Source: Trichoplax adhaerens
Lineage: Eukaryota > Placozoa > Uniplacotomia > Trichoplacea > Trichoplacidae
Assembly: GCF_000150275.1 (NCBI RefSeq)
Contig: NW_002060956.1
Coordinates: 1,635,207-1,699,206, forward strand
Reading direction: 5' to 3'
DNA: 64,000 nt
The notes beneath the pieces are model-generated. The model saw only the letters and a list, made by a program, of their open reading frames with translations, searched no databases and was not told the DNA's origin. The translations under genes were made by a program, and so were the position numbers. Shown here one piece after another: positions 25,570 to 36,530 of this stretch (position 1 is its first letter; the number at the start of each line of letters is the position of its first letter).

Positions 25570-28500
25570 ATGGCTTCCAGCTTAACGTTTATCATTATGA
25601 TTGCTGCTGCTGTATGGACAGCAACTGAAGCAGACTCTAAAATGAAGATAAAAATAGGTGAGCAATTTAAATTTCTTGATTTGCTATTGTGCGATAAAAT
25701 TAACATTTTAACATTCTTGTAGTTTCTTTAAAGTTTGTTGCCGCTTTTGGTTCAAGCTTCTACGTTTATGCTATATTGAATCTGTTATTAAAGGATGTTA
25801 TTGCATTGGATATTAAATTTACATTCGATAGCTTTAAATATTACCAATACCAGCTACCTTAGGTGATATAAAGAAGATTTTCAAGGAATATAAATTCAAA
25901 AATTGTTGAAACGTGTATTGCAGGGAATATGTATTGTAGACTACAATTTGTAGTCCATATTCGCATGCCATCGTCATTTTATAGTATTTACATTGATCGG
26001 AAGACAAACTTGTTTTTATAACTTCCATATTTTAAACTTTCTAGCTAGTAGTTGCGGAGTCTTTACTGTATGTAATAATTGTGATACATAACAAATTGCC
26101 TAAAATTACACTATATAATCAATACTTCCTGTATTGACCAACTTGTAGGAATATTTAAATGTTAAATTTTTATACAGGTGTGATACTGTCGAAAGAAATT
26201 AGCAGAGTTGAGAATGCTTTGAAGACAGCGGAACATTACATTAATAGTCATAAACTGCCAATCGAAACTCAAGTCAGTTTAAACATTGTCTATGCAAATT
26301 TCAGTGATCCTTTCGACAATATGAAGAAAGGTAGCTTTATAAATTTTAGAGACGCAATGCTTATAAATAATTAATTACTGATTGATTGCTTTGGATATTA
26401 CAGAATTGGGGTCATAAATTATTTTTTATTTATTAATTACATTAATTTAATAATCTTTTGTAAGATCATATATCATAATTGCGTTCACTTGTAGCAATGA
26501 CAATTTTAATAACTAGGATGCAAATTAGTGGAGGATGGCGTCGTTGCAGTTGTCGGACCATTACATTATCATGCCGTTAGATCACTTCAATGGATTTACT
26601 CCGCGTTACAAATACCTCATTTGGCGCCGTTAGCATCGGATGTGTCCGTGGTTAGAAATCCGAAATTAGACTTTCTCAGACGTTTGATACCATCAAATGA
26701 CAAGATGTCGAAGGCTGTATCATCTATCTTTAATCACTACGGCTGGAAAAATGCGGCTTTGCTAGGATCTAAAACAGACTTCGGTAAGATTTCGTTAAAG
26801 TCCTTCAAACATCAAAGATATCACATAAATAATTCCTGTCTTGTGTGCCACTGAATATTATTGTGTGAAAACATAGCAATAAATGACTTGTCGTATTGTT
26901 GATCAATAATGCCTTCATTTGTATAGGGGTTAACACATTGACAGAATTTACACTCTCTGCTTTGAAAAATCGCTGGAAAATATCAAATTTTGAACTGTTT
27001 CAAATCAGGCATGATTCAACTATAATGAACTTGGAAGCTCACTTATTGAGGATTAAGACTTCAGGTAATTCGTATTATCTATGGTATCTTATTTACCGTT
27101 GATTGATTTATATTTTGTCTCTTTATCCATTATCACATTGCGTTTTTGATTTCTTACTGTTATTCTCATCTACAGTACTACATGGATTATCTTTTCAATT
27201 CTATTTTTCATTCTTCTATTGCACTCGTGATTAGGGCCAGAAATTGATGCTAATGATTTCGATTTGTTTGTAAATAATTTAATGCAGGCTCCAGAATAAT
27301 CGTGTTAGCCACCGATATTAAACTTGGTGCAACTGTTTTAGAGAAAGCTAACAAACTGTCGATGCTTGAAAAGGGCTGGGCATGGATTGTGCTCACTGAT
27401 CTTAATGACAAGGTGATTTCATTGATGAAATAAACATACTGTAATTAGATTTTGCACTTGTTAGGTGGTTACCCTTTTCAGCGTATGTTCACTTGCTCTG
27501 TATCGCGTATTACAGTATAACATAATCTTGTAATAAAATCGATCAAGCTAATTTTCATGGCAATATCAATGAGTTTTAATCTATCACCGCCCATAGAACG
27601 ATTTATCTACTGTATCGCCTCAATATACCGATGGATTACTAGCTGTAGGAATAGCTGCCACTAAGGGCCGACTATTTGATGAGTTAACGGAATTATATCC
27701 AGATCTTCAGGTATACATCATATACGATTTTAATACCTTGCATACGAGATGAGCCATATATTAGGCCAAAATGATGGATAGTAGGCTGCTAAGGAAGTTT
27801 AAATTTCCTATTTCATCTTTCCGTTATCAATATATAGCCGATTTATCTAAAATACTTTGATGCTGTGGTGGCAGTTGCGTCTGCCGTAGATTACTTAAGG
27901 AAGGATGGAATCATTATTCAATCTGAAAGTATGTCTTGCATACATGAATTTTCAAAAGCATGGCAATATGGGAAGCTTCTTTTACAACGGATTGATCAAG
28001 TTTGTACAGCATAGATTTATAATGCATAAGCATAATTCATCATAGTAATAATTGCAATAGACGTCATAAGTATAAGTTGAGAAAATATCATTGGTATGTC
28101 TTGAAATCATGTTATATCATTCATAATTATTTTAAGATAATTGACCCTGTTACAAGTACCCACGGGAATAAGACGCTCTCCCCTTTTTCAACAATTATGG
28201 GTCAGTCATCTGAGAAATATGAAATATTTAATTGTCATGGCGCCGACTGGATACAGGTACTATGCTGATTTCTTGAACTAATTGATGCAGTAATTGAATA
28301 GTTACAGAATATGGGCGTAATTTACATCAAACCATTGCAGCTCTATGACTAGCAACATTATTTACTATATGTAGGTTGGCACTTGGTCGAATAATACTTT
28401 TGAGTGGAATGCTACTCTAACCTACTTTCCTGGCCGACCTCTGGTTGTACCTGATACCGGTTCGGCTTTATTGGGACGACATCTTCGAGTTATAACAATT

Positions 28501-30798
28501 AAAGTATGTATATTAATTTATTTTTGATACTGTTAATATTGCGACTTACAGAAATTGGTAATATTAAACTTTGCTTAGATAATAGATGGTATCTAAGGGT
28601 GCGATAATCAACGCGTGGAATGATCCTGAATTTATAAACTGATATCAATAATATGTAAATTTAAAATGACTTTAATTTAATGTTGCAATATTTATCAATT
28701 AGGAACCTCCATTTGTCATGATAGATGATGAAACAGGGAAACCTGTAGGAGTTATGATCGAATTACTGAAAAAGTTAAGTTTGGAATTAGGCTTTACGTA
28801 CACAATAGAGTACCAAGATGATGGTCAATATGGAAGAACAAATTTGACTGCTGATGGCTTACGAGGGACTCATATGATCGGTAAAATAGTACGAAGAGTA
28901 AGTTAAAAGCCTGAAATTAACTATATTTAGTGCTATAGCGATAGCTATCGTTCGGAATATTCTAGCTGCTAGTGCCGTTCGTAGAGATCTTTGATCGTAT
29001 AGGAATTCACTATGATAACTTAAAATGACGTTACCCTATATAGACTGGGAATGCTATATAAGCTATGTTTTATTCCAATAGTAATAAAAATTATGTCACT
29101 TAGGAAGTGGATCTTGCGCTTGTACCATTATCGATTACTGCAGAACTACAAGAACACATGGATTTTACAGTATCTGTTATGGAAAAAGGCATAAAAATAT
29201 TACTTAATAAACCAAAATATCAGCCAATATCGATTGATCAATGTTTTACTCCCTTAAAGCCAATGGTTTGGTTCATGATCGCGGCCGCGTTGCTGTTAGT
29301 ATCTGTAACAGTTACTTTTCAACATTATTTTAACCCGGCCGAATATACGAATCAACATTTAGATTCATTAATACCTGCAAGCTTTGACTATAGCCATCTA
29401 CCCCCTGAAGAAGTCATTCACCAATGGGAAGATAGTTCTAAAGAAGTTTTACAAGCTTTAAACCTTGTCAATAGTATTTGGAATTCACTGGCTGCATTTT
29501 TACAACAAGGAAGCGACGTTACACCAAGGTCTTTTCCGTCACGATTAGTTACAGCAGTATGGTGGCTATCATGCACCATTATTATATCCACTTATACGGC
29601 CAATTTAGCAGCATTTCTGACGATCAATAGACTAACTCCAGGTGAATATTTGATTGCAGTAATGGCGCAAACACCTGCATATATATATATCCACAATTAA
29701 AATTTTTTTTTTAATTCATTATATTAATTCATTGCTTAAATTAATTGCTCTGATAGATACATGATAGTTGTAGTAAGTAATCACTTTAAATATCGAGCTA
29801 TCTAGGTTAAGTATTCTACCTATATAGCTATTGAAATTAGAATAAAGGCTTCCATTAGCAATAAATTTGATACCATAGGGTAATCCTGTATGTGGAAATA
29901 CACGTGAAAATGGCATAAACTAAAAAATAAATTTTTATTAAAATTTCTCGTTATTTTAAATTAATAGCGTTCTTTATCTTTGTTTTAGAAATTACCTCTT
30001 TAGTACAATTGTCTCAGCAGTACACAATAAAATATGGCGTCCTTAAAGAAGGAAGCACTAACAACTATTTTAACACATTAAAGAGCTCGCCTTATGCCGA
30101 TATGAAACCATACCTTCACTTGTTTAATAATATTACTGAGGGAATCAAGGCTGTTAAGCACGGTAAATTTGCTTTTATAGCTGATTCAACTATATTAAGC
30201 TATCATGTTGCTCGAGATTGTTCGATCATGACTGTTGGTGCAGAAGCTCTTATCGTGGGTCATGGTTTGGGTTTACCGCTTAATTCACCTTATACCAAGC
30301 AACTATCAGAAGCTATATTAAAGCTTCGAATGAATGGTTTTATAAAAGATAAATTAAAGATCTGGCTCAAGTATGATCATTTGTACATGTAGCCGCTAGT
30401 GAATTTAAGTAGTTTAAATTCTGTAGTAATTTTGCATTTTTATTAAGTACCATAAAATTGCTTAGACATATCTTTACTTTCGAGAGAATATACATATACT
30501 AGTTGATATTTTTTCATATTAATGTAAATTCTTACAGATATATGCGAGCTGTGCTTTTAGCTAATAAAATTTAATGTTATCTAGGAACCGGTCTAACCCA
30601 AAATTATGTCTTTCACCTAATTCGAACTCAAATTCTGGTTTCCAGACTATCGGGGTGGAACATTTGGCAGGTGTTTTTTTGCTAATTGGTAGTACAATCG
30701 TCGTGAGCTTTGCTATTTTAATGACGCAGTGGGTGTTCGTAGCTTACCAAGACGGCAAAAAAATTGCGCATCATAATAGGCAACAAATGGTGAGTTAG
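25570..30798 (+). CDS. ionotropic glutamate receptor, tandem copy 2
   Basis: An 874-residue channel subunit. Exons: 25570-25657, 26178-26330, 26517-26783, 26927-27064, 27288-27412, 27597-27710, 27838-27999, 28137-28256, 28375-28503, 28703-28897, 29104-29641, 29989-30370, 30585-30798. Each has the same phase as copy 1, and most the same length. Signal peptide about 1-20, then amino-terminal domain, S1, M1, pore (Gln631 at the Q/R site, with Asp635 four residues on as in AMPA receptors), M3 TYTANLAAFLT, S2 and M4. The S1 arginine that binds the agonist alpha-carboxyl is Leu512 here (PLSITAELQE). By contrast the S2 Gly-Ser-Thr is intact (698-700), and Asp742 sits at the side-chain-contact position. 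Classical amino-acid binding is therefore doubtful; it may be a modulatory, constitutively open or differently gated subunit (inference). The frame ends ATG|GTGAGT, a strong donor-like sequence. Confidence 0.9.
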
Positions 30799-31931
30799 TG
30801 TAATTATTGAAAAATGATATGTGATCGGTGTATTTTTGATTATATAGGACTAGTGTACCCAAGCGTATATAAATACCGCTGAAGATGTCTAGTGCACCCA
30901 TCGCTCAATTTGCTTGTGTACCTTACTTGTACTTTTTTACTAATAATATCTACTGTAATATGCACATACACACAAACACACACACAAAATCTCTTTATAT
31001 AATATAGATACCAGGTGCTTATGATTTGATATTACCAATATCATAATTGAAAAATATACCATAGTAATTATCATGATACTAGTAAAATGCGATTGCAGTT
31101 GTCTTGAATGAAATGTTGATTAAATTAGCGATGTAATATAGCTTATGCTGTAATATATGAGTATCTGTGCTTAACATTTGCTCTACAATGGTTTTAGAAT
31201 TTTAAATACGTCTATCAAGCTCTTTATGGACGATTACATCTTATAATTAAGATCTTAAAATTACGATATATCCATCATGGTGGCATTTTACGAAGTGAGA
31301 GTAATGGAATAAAAGTCTAAGAGGAATATCATTATTCATATCATTTGCGCTGTTATGCAACAGAATTCGATATTTGAGTCTCAATTAATGAAAGATTAGA
31401 TGAAGTGAAAGTCAATATTAGAAACTAAAACATAGATCAAATGATTACGATAATTCACATATGCAGAATGTTATAAATAAAATAAAAAATTAAGAGGATC
31501 AATATTCTTCTAGAAAACTAAATTGTCAATAAATTCACTTCTATTCATAGTAATTTATTATAGATCGTGAAGCAATGATGTAGGCAATTTTTTACTGATA
31601 AGCTGCAAACAAATTTATTGCTAAAGAAGTCTTATAATAGCAGTTAGCTTGATTTAAAAGTAATATAATACAAAATATATTAATAATTAATCGCTATTTC
31701 TAAAGAATACCATAATACCGTTGCAAGACACAAAGATTATTGATTTATAGTATGTCAAAGCTATGCTCCTTTTATTATGTGATAGAGCAAATAATTGATG
31801 CATATTTAGTTTTAAAGATATTCAAATATTTGATTAAATACTATGCTTCTAGTCTACAGTTGCTGCCAACGTATGGATTACTTTGTAGCTATTTACAATG
31901 ATGTTCTACATTTAGCAGAATTAAAATGGAT
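30799..31931. other. convergent intergenic interval
   Basis: This separates the plus-strand receptor from the minus-strand POC5 gene, so it should carry two 3' ends. A short CA-rich run lies at about 30964-30986. No gene is seen. Confidence 0.5.
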
Positions 31932-34323
31932 TTATTCAACAACTTTGATCAAATGAGCTGATTTACTAATAGCTCCAGCTGTTTTTCTACTCTTACTATC
32001 GAGGGCCTTTTTAGATACAGCTGAACGTTTTTTGGATAATACGTCGCCATGTGGTGTAAGTATACTGTCACTATGGCGTTCAACCTTAACTTTCGCTGCT
32101 GGGTTTGGTAGTTGATTTCGCGTCGCTAACGTAGCTTTTATCGTCGCTTTATTCTGGTTGTTAGTTTCTTTACTACGGTTATTTAAGTCAGTCACTAAAT
32201 GTGGTTGCGCTGGCACATCGTTTGGTTGATGTATTTGCAAAGTCTGATTCTGTGTCCATTGTGAGACACTGTCCATGAACTCTTTGCTTATAGCTATACC
32301 AGGTTGAACATTATCACGATCAGGAGAAGCTTCTTCTTCTGAAGCCATAGCTGCTTCTTGGAACATGGTCATTGCCTCTAAATTTAATGCACAAACGCCA
32401 CGCATAAAAGCTTTTTTCATCGTTTCTTCATAATGTTGTCTTTCCTTTTGCATTCGAGCAATTTCAGCTCTAGAGTCTTCATATTTCCTAGATAGCTAAA
32501 ATAAATAAATGTAATATTGAAAAATTTGACGTGAAATCTCTTTTTACTTGCGATACATCTGCATGATTGATAAAATCAGGCTACATCGATGGACATTGGT
32601 CTTACTGCGGCTAACTTTTGTTCATATTCTTCTGTTAAAGCCATACATACTTCTTGTGCCCTAGCCTGTCGATTACATTAGTATTGAATTTATAAATGAA
32701 CGATGTATTTGAATATGTCGGTGATTTATTAACAATATAAATACTGAGATCTACTTCAGTTATAAGTACCTGGCAAGACTTTTCTACTCGCTGTCTCCAT
32801 TTAGCTTCTACAACTCCATGCCATGCAACCCATGCACGTCCCGCGATAGTTCGACGATAATGTTTAGTAGCTAACTTAGTAGCAAATGCTTCGCGCTTTT
32901 TATCAAATAAGTGCAATTTCCATTTGCAAAATTGTTGAGATAATGCTAAGCGTTCACGCTGTGAGATGAGAGAAAGGAAATTGTTTTAATAGATATTTAT
33001 TTTTGCGGTGATAGTTCTATGTACGATCTATACTTATAGTGTCTACTACATATTCTTTGATTGCTGAAGTCATGCCACAATTTGATAAATTTTACTAAGG
33101 CTATAATTTTTATTCTTACTGACCTGTTTCTCTAATGCCTTGGTTAGATCGGATACAACACAGTCTTTTCTCTGTATTGAGTGTTCGTATGTGGATAATA
33201 ATTCTTTTAAACTTTCAATCTCGCTGTTATATTTTTCTATTTCAATCACATGTCTGTTTGTAATTCAGATTATTATATTAGTTAACTTTAACTAGAGAAA
33301 TTATTTTATACTTAATTGTACGATTAAACTACGTATCATGAACGTTATATACCTTTCTTTTTCCTCTTTGATCAACTCTTTATACTTACTTATAAGTCCT
33401 AGTTTAGATTGAGTGAATTCAGCCTGGAAAGATAGGTAAAAATCTTAGAATTTACTAGGTAGACTTAATGAAATATGCTCTAGCTTAAATGATTTATAAG
33501 ATCAGTATGATAGCCTATTAATATTCGTACCAATATATTTCTTTTAAAGTCAAGACTCCAAGAATTCATTTGATTTTCTAATCTAGCTAAATCTGCATCA
33601 ATTGATGGTGATTGCGCTTGACTTAGATTAGATAGTATCGAATTCTGACTATTTTCGCTATCTTCATCGCTGATTACTGTGACGAAACTCTTTTTAACAC
33701 GTAAATTTTGTTCTAGAAGCAATAGAAATAATATTCCTCAGGCTTACATTCTTCGCAAATGTTATTGACAATTTCCTGTATGTTGCTATCGATCCATTTT
33801 TTAAATGGGGTAATTTTAAAATAAGCTTGATTTTTACCCTCGTCTTCATCTTCAGGATCTACGAAGTGGCGAATAACAGTTTCTTTTGGTGATGTATGAT
33901 ACCGTATATTTGTCATCTTTTCTGCAAGATTACTCTTGTCTTCTTGCTTATCATCGCTAGCCAATAAAAATTATGTGGTTAATCATCACTTGAACATAAT
34001 ATCTACCATTCATTTATCATAGGGTAAAACTGCATTGCCACGATAATAATTGAAATCGTACAGCATATAACAAATTACTACGGAGTAGAGATGATAAACT
34101 TGTTGATATTTGAATATACAAAAAGACAGCTAGTATCCTATCTAGCATACATTAATCCGTTGCTTTTATGAACTAACGGTACATTAGGGGTAACAACAGC
34201 ATAGCGCAATAGTTCATCATATTCTTCTTGTAAGCGCGAAGAAACAGAACTTCCAGCACTATCTTCTGGTAGTAGAACGCTAGAAGATAGTTCATCGCTG
34301 CTATTTCCATCGGCAGCAGCCAT
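31932..34323 (-). CDS. POC5: centriolar protein POC5
   Basis: A centrin-binding protein of the distal centriole lumen, needed for centriole elongation and maturation in other animals. Eight exons on the minus strand: 34323-34151, 33956-33748, 33676-33531, 33423-33353, 33253-33124, 32958-32770, 32665-32606, 32495-31932, giving 513 residues (human about 575). Recognition rests on several conserved blocks in the right order. Near the N-terminus is [20 protein letters not shown] Trp-containing segment ([16 protein letters not shown]) follows. Then comes a central coiled coil with Sfi1-like Trp repeats ([23 protein letters not shown]), the hallmark [16 protein letters not shown], and a C-terminus ending HLIKVVE. 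The last 130 residues are Ser/Thr/Lys-rich and poorly conserved. The stop TAA lies inside an AATAAA hexamer. Presence of POC5 fits an animal that builds cilia. Confidence 0.93.
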
Positions 34324-34462
34324 ATTTGAATCATTTAAACTTTAACGATTGGCCCAAGCTAAGTCAACCGTTGCTATAGTATTTAGGTACTTAGTCACGT
34401 GTCTTAAGCCTAGTTAATTACCCGCGCAAAGTTCTCATCTATTGTTTATTTATACTGTACAA

Positions 34463-35490
34463 GTTGGAGGATTACCTTGAGCTTTAGAATAGGAATAGAA
34501 ATATTGGCATTATTTAGTGCTATATGATGCCTTATACTATAATTATACTCGATTTAAGGTGTATCTTGGCACTTTCTTGCCTCCGTATTCGTTAACGAAG
34601 TATCAAAAAATTGCTATATAGCTGCGATATAATTAGTATATTGCGGTAAAAACTAAATGTTCTAAGTACTACAATTTTATAAAAGTATTTGTAGCGGCCT
34701 ATATGGTTAGAATAAGTTTTACTAATAGGATTATCTTAAGCTTTAAAATAGGAACATTGGCATTGTTTAGTACTATATAAAACTTTATACTATGACTGTA
34801 CTCGATTCAGTACGTATCTGGATACTTTCTTGCCTCCGTACTCGTTCAAGAAGAATTAGCAAATTGCTATATAGCTGCGATATGATATATTGTGGCGATA
34901 ACTAAATGTTCTGAGTACTATAATGCTATAAAAGTATTCGCTACAGCCTATATAGTTAGAATAAGTTTTACGAATAGGAGGATTATCTAGAGCTTTAAAA
35001 CGGGAATATTGGTTTCGTTTGGTACTATATAATACTTTACTTTATACTGTGACTATACTCGATTCAGTGCGTATCTGGATACTTCCTTGCCTCCGTACTC
35101 TTTAAAGAAGTATTGGCAAATTGCTAAACAATTGAGATATAATCTATCATGGTAATATCTAAATGTTCTAAGCACTTTAACGTTGTAAAGTATTCGTCAC
35201 GGCTTATACAGTTAGAATATGTTTTACGAATTGGAGAATATTTTGAGCTTTAGAATAGAAATATTGGCATTGTTTTGTGCTACATGACACTTTATAATTT
35301 AATCACACTCAATTTAGTGTGTATCTAGACACTTACTTCCCTCTGTACTCATTAAAAAGTAATAAAAAATAGCCATACAACTGAGATACAATGTATCGCA
35401 GCAATAACCAAATGTTCTTAGTATTAAATTGCTATAAGAATATTCGTTGCAAGCTATACAGTTAGAAAAGTTGTATAATGTACTCGTAAG
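34463..35490. repeat. ~255-bp tandem repeat, four copies
   Basis: The phrase GAGCTTTA(G/A)AAT or a close variant marks unit starts near 34481, 34740, 34992 and 35247, a period of 251-259 bp. Within each unit the blocks TATACT...CTCGATT, CTTGCCTCCGTA, AACTAAATGTTCT and GTTAGAATA recur in the same order. The copies are diverged, and the fourth is the most decayed. The array begins about 140 bp upstream of the POC5 start codon. It is not coding. Confidence 0.85.
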
Positions 35491-36530
35491 GTTAAATATT
35501 ATGGGCAACCCGAAATTTAGTAGTATTCCGAACTGTTAGAATATACAGTAAGTGTGATCGCATTCCTCAACGTTGAATATATGCATTACAGCTAGGTTAT
35601 TATTCTAGATTTTAATCTACCCTCAGGTTAGTTAGTGGTAGTGAAATAGTTGATCACATATATGATATCGTGCTTTTGCACAGTATAGGAGATATAAGGG
35701 CAGTACATGTAAGTCTTAAATACGAATGTAGCAGCGAAGCTATCATGACAAATGCTAATATTCATGCCGAGTAGTAAAAGCAACAAATCACTTAAATGTA
35801 GGGCAGAATGGACAACATTTTATGCAGAGGGTTGTACAATTTTGATTGGGTAGTACCTGGTATTATTGATTCTTATCCTGGCTTTGATTAATTAGTAAAG
35901 TAATCGATTAATTAAGCTAACCGTATCACGTAAATAACTAAGATGGTGACTGCCAAAGCTTAGAGCTATTACAGATTGTGCGGTGCAAGATAAGGATCGC
36001 ACCCTATCTTGAGTACTATAATCTATCCCACTAATGTAGGGAAAGGTTAACAGTTTTTCCAGTAGCTTTAAACATGAATATAGCAGCTATATTGTCTTTC
36101 TTGACCGCAATTTTATTTCAGATTATTATCTATATTATTTGGTTCTACATTTGAGGTAGTAAATAGTATTAAAACCTGTTAATATGTCTATTACAATACT
36201 CAATATGCTGAATAAAATTATGCCTTAAGTTATACGAACTTCACATGCGTATAACTATTCGTATTTATACTATTGATATTCGTGGCAATGAAATAGTCTT
36301 GTTTCATTTTATCAATGAAATTTTTTCTTACTATTACTGTGAATCTTTACTAGCATGAGCATGCTATCTCTCCGTTCTTATAATTTTTTAAACTCTAGGA
36401 ATTATTTACACTATGAACATCAAAACAATGTCTTATTAAACTTAAAACCTGATAATTTATTTTTTGTCTACATTAGCGAATAAAAGCGTACTATGAGCAC
36501 TCATATTCTATTTCTAAGTAATAAATACCT
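35491..36530. other. intergenic interval
   Basis: No gene is supported between the tandem array and the 3' end of the first STRA6-like gene. Confidence 0.5.

Noticed and set aside
33713-33964. Reading POC5 exon 2 through to its in-frame stop as a separate 83-codon gene
   Set aside because: A 71-nt intron (33747-33677) removes the stop and joins exons that match POC5 in order and phase. An apparent 35-nt intron at the same donor was also rejected because it creates a TAA.
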